From Maratus speciosus (taxonomy: Eukaryota > Arthropoda > Arachnida > Araneae > Salticidae), in the NCBI GenBank assembly GCA_963932465.1, contig OZ010787.1, forward strand, positions 28,772,087 to 28,836,086: 64,000 nucleotides of DNA, in the 5' to 3' direction. Of this stretch, positions 1 through 10,819 are shown piece by piece (within the stretch, counting starts at the first letter, position 1; each line of letters begins with the position of its first letter). A program made the translations under genes and the position numbers. A model generated the notes under the pieces. The model saw only the letters and a program-made list of their open reading frames with translations. It searched no databases and was not told where the DNA came from.

Positions 1-54
1 AATACTGGTATCTAGAGCATTTGGAGCCACGAATTACGCGGGACACCTGGCAGC
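1..54. mobile_element. hAT-like MITE, terminal fragment cut by the window edge
   Basis: The reverse complement of these bases matches the left part of the element at 8262-8640, including the shared stretch AGGTGTCCCGCGTAA and the following CTCCAAAT-type block. Only one end is present, so target duplications cannot be checked here. The family assignment rests on the better preserved copy. Confidence 0.55.
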
Positions 55-596
55 ATGAGTTATATGTCGCCCTAGAGACTATTTTTATTTATTTTTTTTC
101 TATTCGCAAAACTTTTTAAAATATAATCAAAGCCGTATACTTATACGAGGAAAAATTGTAGAGAAATCTACCTCAAAGAAATTTTAGTGTAAATTGTGGT
201 ACGAGAGTAGTATATAAAAATAATCGACAGTGACTGCCCGTAATCTAAAGGTTAATCTGAATAATGTGAATGAACTTACTGCTTACGTAAAAAACTTTCC
301 GAACAATTAAATAAAAATTTAAAGAGTTCATTTCATTGATATAATCATTATTGAAATTTTCCAATATGTAAATTTTATGGATGTGAGTTGATGTTTTTAT
401 TCGTGCACGGTTTGTAATTTCACACCAAAGTACTTTAAAACGTCGTTTGCTGAATGAAATGAATTCTATCATACCATTTCGGAACTGAGACTTGCTGACG
501 AAATATCCAAAAAAGCAATGGAGCATAGGAAATTTTGTTTTTTAGGGGATATATTTCAAACACTGATTGAAACCGGACACCGGAAAAAAAGGTGTA
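55..596. other. AT-rich intergenic DNA, nothing recognised
   Basis: Short open frames on both strands show no familiar motif and no codon pattern. No repeat ends were found. Confidence 0.5.
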
Positions 597-750
597 AAAT
601 ACGGAAATTGTACTGGCAATCGAGCCACCAGTACTATTTGCGTATTTTAATGGAAAATTTTTCCCGTAAATTCCAGAAAAACGGAATTTTTTCCGTTAAA
701 ATATGGAACTAGTACTGGCGTCTCGATTGCCAGTACAATTTCAGTATTTT
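597..750. mobile_element. small foldback MITE
   Basis: The outer 55 bases or so of each side are inverted complements. The left side carries TTGTACTGGCAATCGAG and the right side CTCGATTGCCAGTACAA, centred near 674. No coding capacity. The superfamily is unclear because the exact ends and target duplication could not be fixed. Confidence 0.7.
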
Positions 751-1755
751 AGTTTTTTTTTTTTTTTTCTTTTACAGTGATTGATCTCCTGAAGTTAAGC
801 TCGTTTATATTTTTAACTCTTCATTCCTCCAGTACTTAAAGTTTTTAAATAAAAGCAAGGCTTAATTCTTTTAAATGTTAGATTTTATTAAATGACTTGA
901 AATGTTTAACGATCATATTTTCTGGGAAAATTTCTATCTATTGAAATACTATAAACTTAAATTTTATAAAAATATTATTATTACTTTTCTAATTGAAATT
1001 GGAACACTTATAATATTGAAGGAGGTCATGTGTATAAACGTTTCGGATAATTTATTTTTCAATACATTATTTTTTTAAATAATTGATTATTGGAAACATC
1101 AGAAGAAATGCCATGCCAAAATTCGTTTTAGAAGGGAAGTTATGACCAAAACAGTTTGAGCACTTTTACATGTTCAACAGGTAATTTTACATGTTCAACA
1201 GGTAATTCTATCTTTAAAGACAATTTTCTCAAAACGCTGAATTTGCTTATTGCGCGCATAATTTATTAGAAATGGCTATGTAGAAAATCATGTTTTTGGC
1301 TGCATTCTATTGACACCTTTACATTTGAGGCTTTCAGAAGACAATCCAACTAACTCCATTTTAAGTGGTGTTTTTTTTTAAACAAAGGAACATTATAAAA
1401 TTTCTATATATTTATACAGTGATAAAAAATTACCCTTGATTAAAAGAAAATTAATGAGTTCAATCAAAATAGCCCTAGAAAAAATATTATATAGATACAA
1501 TATTTCTGCAGTTAAAATAACTTTAACTAATGTAAATAAGTGCGAGTAGTAAGTCAAAATTACGTCCATTTCTAATCATATCATAATATTAAAATATTAT
1601 AATATTTTAATATTATGATATAACTTTAACTGTTATACTGAACATTTTCATTTGATAGAGTTAATCGATATGTACACTGAACGGCTCATTTTATATTAAT
1701 TTTTTTAGTAAATTTCCATTGCACATGTTGTTAAAGTGCAAGTAAAAATGTTTAT
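751..1755. other. AT-rich DNA with one dispersed repeat fragment
   Basis: About 1080-1275 resembles 20100-20285: both contain an AAAATTCG, GAAGTTATG, TTTGAGC, CTTTAAAG, TTTTCTCAAAAC, ATTGCGCGCA series in the same order. The second locus is the interior of the 749-bp insert at 20040-20788, so this is probably a truncated relative of that element. The rest shows nothing. Confidence 0.5.
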
Positions 1756-1965
1756 TTAACCCCTTCGGGACGAGCGTCCTTTACAGAATTTTAAATCTTT
1801 TTTCGCCGGTTTTTCAAAACAGAAATTTTTGCCTAATTGAATCGCGGGACAATTCTCTGATTAAATAAGGCAAAATTTACAATAAGAATTTACTGTTGAG
1901 AATAATCACGGATTCTGAGCCTCTTACACTGCACGTATATAGGTCGCTCGTCCCTAAGGGGTTAA
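1756..1965. mobile_element. piggyBac-type MITE (TTAA target)
   Basis: Flanked by TTAA at 1756-1759 and 1962-1965. The terminal inverted repeats (TIRs) are about 17 bp inside TTAA: CCCCTTCGGGACGAGCG on the left and its near complement on the right. Length 210 bp, no coding capacity. TTAA target duplication with C-rich TIRs is typical of the piggyBac superfamily. The interior shares an ATTTTTGCCTAATTGAATCG block with the 22.5- and 46.2-kb elements. Confidence 0.8.
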
Positions 1966-2280
1966 CCCTTAAATGCATAGTGATGTAAATCTGCATCACT
2001 TTTTATTTAACTTTTAATAAATAAATTATTCTCTTTGCAGCAACTATATTTCTATAGAAATATTCATCCAGTAAGAATTACAAAACTATGCTACTAAATA
2101 AATTTAAAAATCTTTTTCAAAATTTCTTGTGTCCAACGCTTAGTATAAGAATAAAAACACAATTCTAAAGGAATAATTCATGCATTTAATTGTTAACACT
2201 ACAACAACAACAGCGGTCAGTTTGACTACTACCATTTAAAACTACTGCGATTCAAACCAGAAATTTCCTTATGAAATAAG

Positions 2281-4313
2281 TTAAATTTCTTCCTCACAAG
2301 GAAGGTCTCTATACGGGCATAATCAGAAAAATCTGAAAAAAATACAGAATGTTCTTCTCCCATGGGTATATATGTTTATAAAAAAAATTTTGGCGGAACC
2401 TCTGTAGAACGTCCGTAAAAAAATAATGAAAATTTCGCTTATTTGGCGACTTATCACCGTTTGGCGAAGAAATTAAGTTTTAAAAAAAATACGCTTGTCG
2501 AATACTCTTTAAGGAAAAAACTTTTTACGTTGAATTTATTTAAATAAGTTTAATTTAAATAACTTTAGCTTTGTCATTTTTAGTTTGTTTTAACTATAGT
2601 TTTGTCATATATATTTATATGTACAGTCGTGGAAAAAAAAAGTAAACACCCCCTACTAACTCCTCAACAAATCATCATAGAAGAAAGTTACTGGTACCGA
2701 ACGATTGGAAATAAAGTCTACTTTAAATGATGTATATAAAATTTTCTTAGGGGGTCATCTACATATTGAAACGAATCCAAACTTCATTTTTTTCAATGGC
2801 AATACACAATTTTAACGAGATATTTCAAATCTTCGGTTCAAACTATGCCTAGACACCAAATTTCAAGTCATTTGAATGATAAGTTTTTGAATTATAAACA
2901 TTCAAAATTTAGTGCTTCTAATGTTAAATTATATTTTCATATTTTTATTTATATCTCCCGAAATTATGCTCCTAATGTGCTAATTTTTTTTGTGGTAATA
3001 ATACTAATATACCCAAACATAAATAAGCTGAATTTGCAATTTTTATAATTTTATGATATGAATTTTGAATTATGAAATTAATATTCGAAAAAATTATGAA
3101 TTGCAACCTACAATTTTATTGATGGATTTAGATTTATTAAGTCCTGCCTTATGGAAATTCAAAAATTTCACATTTTTCTTCCAAGTAGTTTTCAAATTAT
3201 GCTTAAAAAACGGCAAAATGATGGTTTAAGGGGCCGTCTATTATGGAAGTGAGTAGACATTTTGAAATTTATTCTGTCGTACTGTAATCTAACATGCTTC
3301 ATTGACTTCTTGAGTGTCGCTTAAGGTGCCTTGATCAAGGAAGCGGCTCTCTCGGTTAACAATCCAGTACGGAACTTCAATTTGGATACAGCCCTTAAAA
3401 TACGCTCGTTTTAAAATAATTAATTTCTCGGAAACTTATGGTACGAATTGCATAAAAATTCGTTTTTAGTCTAATTGAATGGTGTAGAGTTCATTTATGC
3501 TGTCAGAATTGTGTACTGCTATTGAAAAAAACAAAGTTATGGTTCATTTTAATATGTAGGTGGCTCCCTAAGCAAATTTTATATACATCATTTAAAAGTA
3601 GACTATTTCCAATCGTTCTGAACCAGTAACTTTCTTCTACGATAATTTGTTGAGGAGTTAGTATGGGGTGTTTACTTTTTTTTTTCCACGACTATACTTA
3701 TAACGAATTTTAACTATCATATTTTATGATTTAAAACAAAATTTAAATTGATTAAAATTGTTCCAAACTCAAAAATATGCCCCATCGATCACTGTCTATT
3801 TAAATTTGTTGCTATGGAAATAACTTCTTCGGTATGGAAATGTATTACGTCAGCATTATTCATCTGGCGTTAAAAGTTATTTTTATAACCGATAAAGCCG
3901 TTTACATTTAAAAAATTGTGGATTGGAGAATAAAACAATGGCAAAATTTCGTTCAAATCGGCAACAAGTATAATACAAAATGTAATAATAATAAAAAAAT
4001 TCTTTCATGGTTTACGTTTAAATTCATTAAATACCGCATATTCTCAAAATCAATTAACAAACAATTTTCAGATTCATTAAAATCGTTTGCTTTTGGCGAG
4101 GAAAAGTGCTGCTTGCCAAATTGCGTGCCGCTTTCGTCTTTTCACGCCAATTATTCGAAAGTATTTTATTTTTTTACATATTTTCTACTGTAATTCCGCC
4201 GTTAATTTTAACTGATCCTTTATTACGTACATGAGTACTTTCACTAGCATTTTTTTAAACATATTCTGGGTATGCCCAGTATGGAGACCTTCCTTGTCAG
4301 AGAAATAAGTTAA
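2281..4313. mobile_element. larger TTAA-flanked element, host of the Tc1-type insert
   Basis: The left end (2281 on) reads TTAA, TTTCTTC, then ACAAGGAAGGTCTC. The reverse complement of the right end (4313 back to about 4260) reads TTAA, TTATTTC, then ACAAGGAAGGTCTC, followed in both by TATAC-GGGCATA. This makes imperfect TIRs of about 45 bp. Removing the 2624-3694 insert leaves about 0.96 kb. No recognisable transposase remains. A TTAA-specific superfamily is likely but not proven. Confidence 0.55.
2624..3694. mobile_element. non-autonomous Tc1/mariner-type element with long TIRs
   Basis: Ends are YAGTCGTGGAAAAAAAAA, flanked by TA at 2622-2623 and 3695-3696. The two arms can be aligned inward for about 200 bp (for example ACTAACTCCTCAACAAAT on both), which is long for Tc1. 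The middle contains a 67-codon open frame at 2845-3048 with no recognisable domain, and no DDE motif. This is probably a deletion derivative that kept its mobile ends. It is nested in the TTAA element 2281-4313. Confidence 0.8.
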
Positions 4314-4488
4314 ATAGTTCTGAATAAAAATTCGGGTGTAAAATATTTTTATAACACTTGTTTAAATATTCCGATCGTTCTATTGTTAAAAAAAAAGTGG
4401 TGCCAACCAAATAAATTCGTGTAATAGATACCTGTGCCTGGGAGGAGTACTTCTACCGCAAAGGGTTAAGTTTATCATGTAAGATATA

Positions 4489-4982
4489 CCGTGTGATTCA
4501 AAAGTCTGGTGCGAAAGAAAAACGCGATAAAAAATAGATCTATGGATTGGAGGGACATGCGGTTTGCAGATAAAGATTCAGCGTGGTACGGGATTTTGTA
4601 TAGCACGAACAACAACAAAAAAAGTTCAAAATCTCGATAATAGAGGGCGCTATTACAGATAATTCCATGGAATAATTCCATGGAATAATTCCATATTGCT
4701 CACAGAACGGAAGGTTTGGATACAAAAAAAGTTTATATGCAGTATTCCCTAATGTTTTTGTATCCAGATCATGCTGTGTGTAAGAAATATATAGTATTAT
4801 TCCTTCCAATTATCTGTAATAACGCCCTCTATTATCGAGATTTCGAACTAATTTTTTGTTGGAGCATACAAAATCCCGTACGACGCTGAATCTTTATTTG
4901 CAAACCGCATGTCTCTCTGACACATACTTCTTTTTTTTTTATATCGCGTTTTACTTTCATACCGGACTTTTGAATCACGCGG
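4489..4982. mobile_element. TA-flanked foldback element, about 180-bp arms
   Basis: The ends CCGYGTGATTCAAAAGTCYG are inverted at both sides and flanked by TA (4487-4488 and 4983-4984). Arms 4489-4665 and 4805-4982 pair over nearly their full length. The loop includes two and a half copies of a 13-bp ATTCCATGGAATA-type unit (4661-4690), itself palindromic. Several open frames of 60-90 codons on the minus strand arise from the arms and are not genes. The Tc1/mariner superfamily is inferred from the TA duplication. Confidence 0.8.
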
Positions 4983-5011
4983 TATAATGTGAATATTTTT
5001 ATAATGTAAGA

Positions 5012-5196
5012 TCGGGTACGCAGGCCGTTGGTTCGCTGTTTGAGCACCACATTTATTTAAAGAAAAATCTCCTTTATAAATTTCTTAGAAACATAACAGG
5101 AAGACAGTTTTCCTTTCAACTGTTGCAGAAACATACCACGAATTTCTTTCTAAAAAATTACTGGTTTTCAGAAAACGGACCAGAGGGAGCCCTAGG
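5012..5196. repeat. dispersed inverted-repeat family, copy 1
   Basis: Shares CTTTATAAATTT, TTGCAGAAAC, TACCA.GAATTT and AAAACGGACCAG in order with copies at 6659-6830 and 34253-34402. The right end AACGGACCAG...GGGAGCCC is roughly complementary to the left end of the other copies. Probably a MITE. No target duplication was resolved. Confidence 0.6.
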
Positions 5197-5540
5197 TGCA
5201 TGTAACTTTCGAGAAGGATTTCTTTGATCAACAATTTAAATTTTTAATAAATCCCTTTTTCTTAACTAGGGGATTCAACCCGGTCCTCTGGGATACAGAA
5301 TGTAAGCAAAAAACATTTTTTTTATTATCTGATATAGACTTTTTACTTTTAATATATTTTTTAGATTGCCCACTAAAAACACCAAAAAACGTTTTATATG
5401 AAACAAAAATCAATAAAGTATTAAAATACAGTTTTGAATTTTATTAAAAGCGATACTTTCGCATTAGCCACTTACCAGGACTTAATAACCTAAAATATCG
5501 ACAAAGCTTGTATTACTTACAGCAGCTCTTTTTGATTCTG

Positions 5541-5762
5541 TTAACCCCTTGAAGGGCGGTGATGCCGCTACGGCACCACATAATTTTAAACCTAAATTGC
5601 CACATTGGCTCCCGCATTTTTTTCTAATGAAAATTTCACTTTTATTAAGTACGCGAATATATACTTTTACTTGTTTACAAATAAATTTTCTTATAAATAC
5701 TGGTGTAGTTCAATTATTTCAACATTTTACGAATACAAGTACCTTTCCCCTGAAAGGGATAA
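5541..5762. mobile_element. piggyBac-type MITE (TTAA target)
   Basis: Starts TTAACCCCTTGAAGGGCGGT and ends CCCCTGAAAGGGATAA, where the right TTAA has decayed. The same family recurs at 19645, 31958, 36299, 38760 and 39260, sharing a GGTGTC block after AAATACT in the right half. The overlapping 89- and 110-codon open frames here have no domain and span non-coding repeat. Confidence 0.75.
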
Positions 5763-6367
5763 TGGGACAGTTTACCTCAAAACTGGTCAAAAAATCGATT
5801 TTTGCTTTAGAATATTAAATGAAGTCTGTGTAATTGGGAACATTTTGACAGCTCATTTTTACTCATATGGCAATTATATCGCAAGATATTGCACATTTTG
5901 TTTACTCACACAAATTAAAACTTTAAATGGCTTTTAATCCATGTTCATATTTTCTTCACTTTCACGCTTTAAAAATGCTAAAGCTTTTTTTTGTATATTT
6001 GAGATTTAAACTTTTTTGTGCATATTTTTAATTATATTTGTGATAAATCTATGTATAGAATTAGTCTTCAGATTTTTTGTTATTTTTTTTTAAATAAAAA
6101 TATATGAAGATCTGTTAGATTTCATTATTTTAGACTATAAATATCAGTAAAAAATTATATTGAATGTAACACTACATGTATCTAAAAATCCATATGTAGT
6201 CTTGTGTAATACACATTTGAAAATCTATAAAAAAAATAGGAAAAATTATCAATATTTAAAAAAAGTAGCAGGAATTTTTAAAAAGTCAAATTTGAAAAAA
6301 AATTAAGTAAATATGATTTTTTTTCAAAATTTGCTTTTAGTTGAACAATGAAAATATCCGCCGCCCG
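5763..6367. other. AT-rich DNA, nothing recognised
   Basis: Poly-A/T tracts and no convincing repeat ends or coding potential. Bases 6357-6371 (CCGCCGCCCGTTAACC) abut the next TTAA element. Confidence 0.5.
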
Positions 6368-6577
6368 TTAACCCCTTGAGGGGCGGTGGCATATATTTTA
6401 TCCCGCCTACGATTAATCAGTATTTGCACCAGAAAAATTTTAGGAAATTTTAGTTTTCTGACTTTAGTGGAGAAAAGTCGTAAAATTACTTTTCCTTATT
6501 TTGAAATAATTTTTTCTAAATTTCCGGTGGGAATTAAGCATTGCACAAACGCAATTACTTGCCCTTCAAGGAGTTAA
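6368..6577. mobile_element. piggyBac-type MITE (TTAA target)
   Basis: TTAA at 6368 and 6574. TIR CCCCTTGAGGGGCGG against a decayed right end (CCCTTCAAGGAG). Nearly colinear with 49313-49525: both carry CACCAGAAAAATTTTA, then a TTCCGGTGGGAATT block. 210 bp, non-coding. Confidence 0.8.
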
Positions 6578-6658
6578 TATTCATTTGGTACGTCACGATA
6601 TCAGTCCGGAAGCCTTGAGTATTGAGACGGTAATGGCACTAAAGGGATAAGCGTGTAC

Positions 6659-6830
6659 AGGGCTCCTATTCAGTCCGTTGTTTGAACTCCACTTTTACTC
6701 AAAAAAAATATCCTTTATAAATTTCGTAAAGTTACCAGGAAGTGCGTATTTTAAAAATTGTTGCAGAAACCTACCATGAATTTATTTCTAAAAAATTATT
6801 GATTTACTAAAAACGGACCAGTGACAGCCC
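6659..6830. repeat. dispersed inverted-repeat family, copy 2
   Basis: The left AGGGCTCCTATTCAGTCCGT and right AACGGACCAGTGACAGCCC are approximately inverted, giving TIRs of about 20 bp. The interior matches 5012-5196. No clear target duplication. Confidence 0.65.
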
Positions 6831-7083
6831 GGCATATATTCCGATTACATGTCTGTTAAAATTGTTTTTTATTTAAATTATATTAGAATATTTATTTATA
6901 TTATATATTCAGTAACTAAGTGTTAATTTCTTTATGGATTTTTAGCCGGAATCAAATTCTGAACTATGTATATGTTTTTAAGTGTATGTTTTTAAGTGTA
7001 TTTAAATGTTCTTAGTCTATTGTAATCAGACTGCAGACAGATAAAAAAATAATGATTGAAAATTATTTTATAAACAAGTAAAA

Positions 7084-7335
7084 TCAGTAAATTGAGATGC
7101 AATTTTCAAACAAACTGCATCTGAAAGAACATTTATTTCCTGGTCCTGTTCTTTTGTTGAGCTGAGTCCAATTTGATCCATGCCTTGTCGTACAAACTTT
7201 GGTGAAAATTTTATGAATTACTGACAGTAAGCTGCTCGGAGAGTAGTTTGTAATGTGTTTTTTCGCCCCTTTCTCAAAACGTAGCACCTTCAAATATTTT
7301 TCTAGTCTTCTAGTATATCTACCTTCTTTAGACGC
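7084..7335 (-). pseudogene. non-LTR retrotransposon reverse transcriptase fragment
   Basis: On the minus strand the translation reads ITNYSPSSLLSVIHKIFTKV, matching the conserved NYRPISLLS-v-yKif-kv block at the start of the reverse transcriptase domain of LINE-type elements. A further weak match to the ..Q..AGFR region follows after a frameshift (the 7140-7180 region in the other frame reads LDSAQQKNRT). Only about 80 codons survive, and an AT/GT microsatellite sits at its 5' side. No endonuclease or rest of the RT is present, so it is a dead fragment. The clade cannot be assigned. Confidence 0.7.
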
Positions 7336-7339
7336 TTGC

Positions 7340-7414
7340 ACAAAGAATGAATATATATATATATATATATATATACATCTATGAGTGTGTGTGTATATAT
7401 ATAAATATATGGTG
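7340..7414. repeat. compound microsatellite (AT)n/(GT)n
   Basis: Alternating TA run at about 7351-7375, followed by GTGTGTGT and TATATATA blocks. It forms the spurious TYR/ILE/HIS-rich start of the minus-strand open frame that covers the RT fragment. Confidence 0.9.
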
Positions 7415-8253
7415 TGTGTGTCTAAATTTACATATTTAGTGATTTCTTTGTAAATATACATAAATATAATAAATATGATCTAAAATATGACTATATACTT
7501 TAATTTAAGACCATATTTACTGATAATGCACAAATAGATGTTTTACGGTACTCAAAATATGAATACTTATACTTCGTACGAGCAAAAAGGTTATAATTAA
7601 ATATATACATAAAAAAAGAAAGAAAGAAATAGACATATTTTAACATAAAATATGGAAGTCTAATTTTATCGTAAATCAATTTTGGGAAATTAACATAAAC
7701 CTATTGGCAACTTTGGATTTTTTTTTTAATTCGAACTTTATTTCACAATTTAAATAAATATTAAAAAGTAAATATTTCCAATTTTTCCAAATCCTCCTCT
7801 GCTTGGATTCGACTCCACGATTTACCAATTAGTAGAAAAAAGACATACCACAGAGATACTGGTATCCAGACCGAAATAGCTTATAAAAAATTTGAAACAA
7901 ATCTCAATTCTGTCAACACATGGCTCCGCTTCTGCACATCACCCCAACTGAGAAGCGGACTTCCCACTTTTCGTCCTTCCATAGAGAACCATCTAGGAAT
8001 GAGAAGTTAGTGCTCTGGACTTCGAAGCAAAATTTATAGGCATTGCGATTACAGCGCCATTTGTTAAAGTTTTTTGCAACTAAATTTTGAAACTTTTGTA
8101 TAACATTTTTACAGCTTAAATAATAAACAAATCGTTTTATAGATCTTTGTTTTCGAAATATTTAATTCTGAAATCCGGGTCTTATTTGCTGTATACCCTG
8201 TATATTGAACATTTTTTTTTCCATTTGCTGTTTACAAAATAAGAAGCAAAATA
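7415..8253. other. AT-rich DNA, nothing recognised
   Basis: A slightly less AT-rich stretch at 7915-8060 has no open frame or repeat partner in the window. Confidence 0.5.
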
Positions 8254-8261
8254 TTCCTAAG

Positions 8262-8640
8262 TAGTGCAGGGTTGCCAGATTTGGTCTTTTTTTAATTCTG
8301 AAATTTTACATTCACACCAGAAATTCTGCATAATATAGATTTCTTTATTTAATGACAGACGTTTCGTGATTACCTAAAGTAAAAATTCTTCTTTCAGAAT
8401 TCCTGATGTGAATTCGAAGTTTTTAAATTGAAAGTAGAGACCAAACTGGCAACACAGAAGTAGTGTTGCTAGGTGTCCCGCGTAAATCAGGTATCCAAAT
8501 ATTCTGGAAACCTGTATTTTAAGGTAATGTTCTTCGTCTTATGCAATGGCATAATTACCTGCGATGAAAGATGGCAGAATAAACTGTAAGAAATTAGTTG
8601 TGTCCTGAACATTTGGAGTCCCGAACACATGGCAACACTA
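8262..8640. mobile_element. hAT-type MITE split by a second MITE
   Basis: TIRs TAGTGTTGC and GCAACACTA are flanked by a perfect 8-bp target duplication TTCCTAAG (8254-8261 and 8641-8648). The left TIR is interrupted after five bases by the MITE at 8267-8457. The interior carries AGGTGTCCCGCGTAA, as in the fragment at 1-54. 8-bp duplications and a TAGTG start suit the hAT superfamily. Confidence 0.8.
8267..8457. mobile_element. hAT-type MITE with perfect 8-bp target duplication
   Basis: Begins CAGGGTTGCCAG and ends CTGGCAACACAG. The target duplication AAGTAGTG is at 8259-8266 and 8458-8465. The interior is roughly palindromic, with GAATTT/AAATTC blocks. A relative lies at 31360-31547. It inserted into the first bases of the element 8262-8640, so it is the younger of the two. 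Confidence 0.85.
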
Positions 8641-8648
8641 TTCCTAAG

Positions 8649-9012
8649 CCTGACGGTCAAAGATTTTTTTATGTTTGTATATATGTTTTTATAAAGTATT
8701 AACTCTGTTCTTAAATATCTTCCATGTGATTATGAAGATTTTAATCTATGCTATTCAATTGCAATTTTCGTTTTATGTCAGATTGGGGGATCCTAAATTC
8801 AGTATATATAAACGTAGTCATGTTATTGCATCTAACTTTATATGTCTTATTCTCTTATGTTTGTTAAAATTAACACCATTTTACTAAATAATGTTTTAAT
8901 AAAAGCTTAAAAATTTAATAAAAACCTCAATAAATTTTCCTTTAGTAAGATTTAGAAATTTGGAGGAAAAATTATTTCTAAAAATAAGACTTTGTTCACT
9001 GAGTTCATAGTA
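8649..9012. other. AT-rich DNA, nothing recognised
   Basis: A 70-codon open frame (8675-8887, plus) has no recognisable domain. Confidence 0.45.
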
Positions 9013-9310
9013 GTACAGGCCTCATTCTAGTACCATTTTTCAAATACTACTTTTTCTCTAAGAAAATTCTTTTTAATGTTTTTAACATAATTTGAAGACA
9101 CCTCCCCAGAATGTAGTTTTTGTGGGAAATGTTGGAAAAACCTAGCGTGAAAAAATTTCTTACAGGCCTCCCTCTAGGTCTTTTTCTCGTATACCGCTTT
9201 TCTCTAAGAAACTTCTTGTTAAAGTTTTTTACATATTTCGCAGACACCTTACCCCAGACGTAGTTTTCGTTGGAAATGTTGTAAAAACCTAGCATGAGCA
9301 TTCTTCTTCG
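9013..9310. repeat. tandem pair of a roughly 157-bp repeat
   Basis: Two head-to-tail units start near 9016 and 9172. Each contains ACAGGCCTC, TCTCTAAGAAA, GACACC, GTAGTTTT and GGAAATGTTG in the same order. The middle part resembles the dispersed family at 5012 and 6659 only weakly. The 84-codon minus-strand frame repeats because of this duplication and is not taken as a gene. Confidence 0.75.
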
Positions 9311-9699
9311 AAAGTTTTGGTAAAAAAAATAACTGGGAGTGTTAATTTTAATTGCTAAACATTGTAAATTAGAACTTTAAAAACAGTAAAAGTAGGTTTA
9401 TTTGACTGTTCACATGTTTTGACTCTACCCGAGTGATTTTCAAAACAAATAAATAAAAATATTCTAAAATTGCACGGTCTATGAAACGCCATCATTCAAT
9501 TTTCTACATATTATTTCATATTACGTACGTATTTTATTTTATTTTACTTGGATGTTTATCTTATTTTCGTACCCATTGAGTAGCTTGAGCCCTAATTTTG
9601 GTAAGTTAATTAATGCTGAATTGTAACACATTGGATTTTGGCGTGTTACAATCTCTAAGATTTCTCCATAGTTGCCATCCTCCCGTTTTTTACATACAA
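9311..9699. other. AT-rich DNA, nothing recognised
   Basis: No repeat ends or coding signal seen. Confidence 0.45.
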
Positions 9700-10819
9700 T
9701 ATGGCCAAAGGTGACCGACCACTTGCGATTTTAGACGTTTTATTAAATATCTAGAAAACTGCATGAGCAAATATCCTGAAACTTCAGTTGTATAAACAGA
9801 ACAGTACAGGTCATATATTTCCGTGAGGAATTTTTCCCTAAACCCCACAAAAAGCAGTCAACAAATAGGAAAAAAAGAATATCTCTTGGATAACCCTGTA
9901 AAAACTAATGTAACAAAAACGTTCAAACTGTAGATTATGATTTAGTACCTTATTGTAATAAACTCTGTTCATTTTTATGAAAATAGCATATATACTCGTA
10001 GAGAAATTAAAGTTTTTATAAAAAGAGTCCAAATTTTGCCGAGGTTTTGGCTTATAATTTGTATAGTTCTTAAGGTAAAAAAATATTTCTTTTCAGAAAA
10101 TATGACAATCAATATTGTACACAACACCCTGTAATCAGAATAAAAAAATAATATAAATTGGATGAAAAATGAGCACGTTTACTAAATAATGATTCACTGA
10201 GCATGCCTGAATGTAATCAAAATATAATTTGCATAATGGGTTAGCTAAATGTATAGAGCAACTTTTGTGAAAGTCTAAAAACATAGTTTGAAAAGTCTGA
10301 AAATTTTCGTTGATAGAATAAGCTCAAAATCCGTTATTCCCAAAAGGAAGCAAAAAGATGAGGGGCTGTATCCAAATACAGTAGTGCGTGCAATTTTGTG
10401 TATGCTATATTGGCACTAATAAATGGATATATGGATACAGCCTCTCATATTTTTGCTTTGTTTTGGGAACAAAGGATTTTGAGCTTATTTTATCAGCGAT
10501 AATTTTCAGAATTTTCAAGCTATGTTTTTGAGACTTTTACAAAAGTTGCTCTATACATTTAGCTAACACATTATGCACATTATATTTTGATTGCGTTCGG
10601 TCATGTTTAGTGAAACATTACTTAGTAAATCTGCTCATTTTTCATACAACTTTTACTATATTTTAATTCTGATTGCAGAGTATTGTGTACAATGTTATTT
10701 GTCATATTTTTTTAAAAGAACTTTTTTTTATATTAAGAACTCTTCAAATTATAAGGAAAAAACTTGGCAAAATTTGAGACTGTTTTTATGAAAACCCGAA
10801 TTTCTCTTCGAGTATACAT

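Noticed and set aside
5549..5937. Overlapping 89- and 110-codon frames
   Set aside because: Span a TTAA MITE and its flank; no domain and no conservation with other MITE copies as protein.
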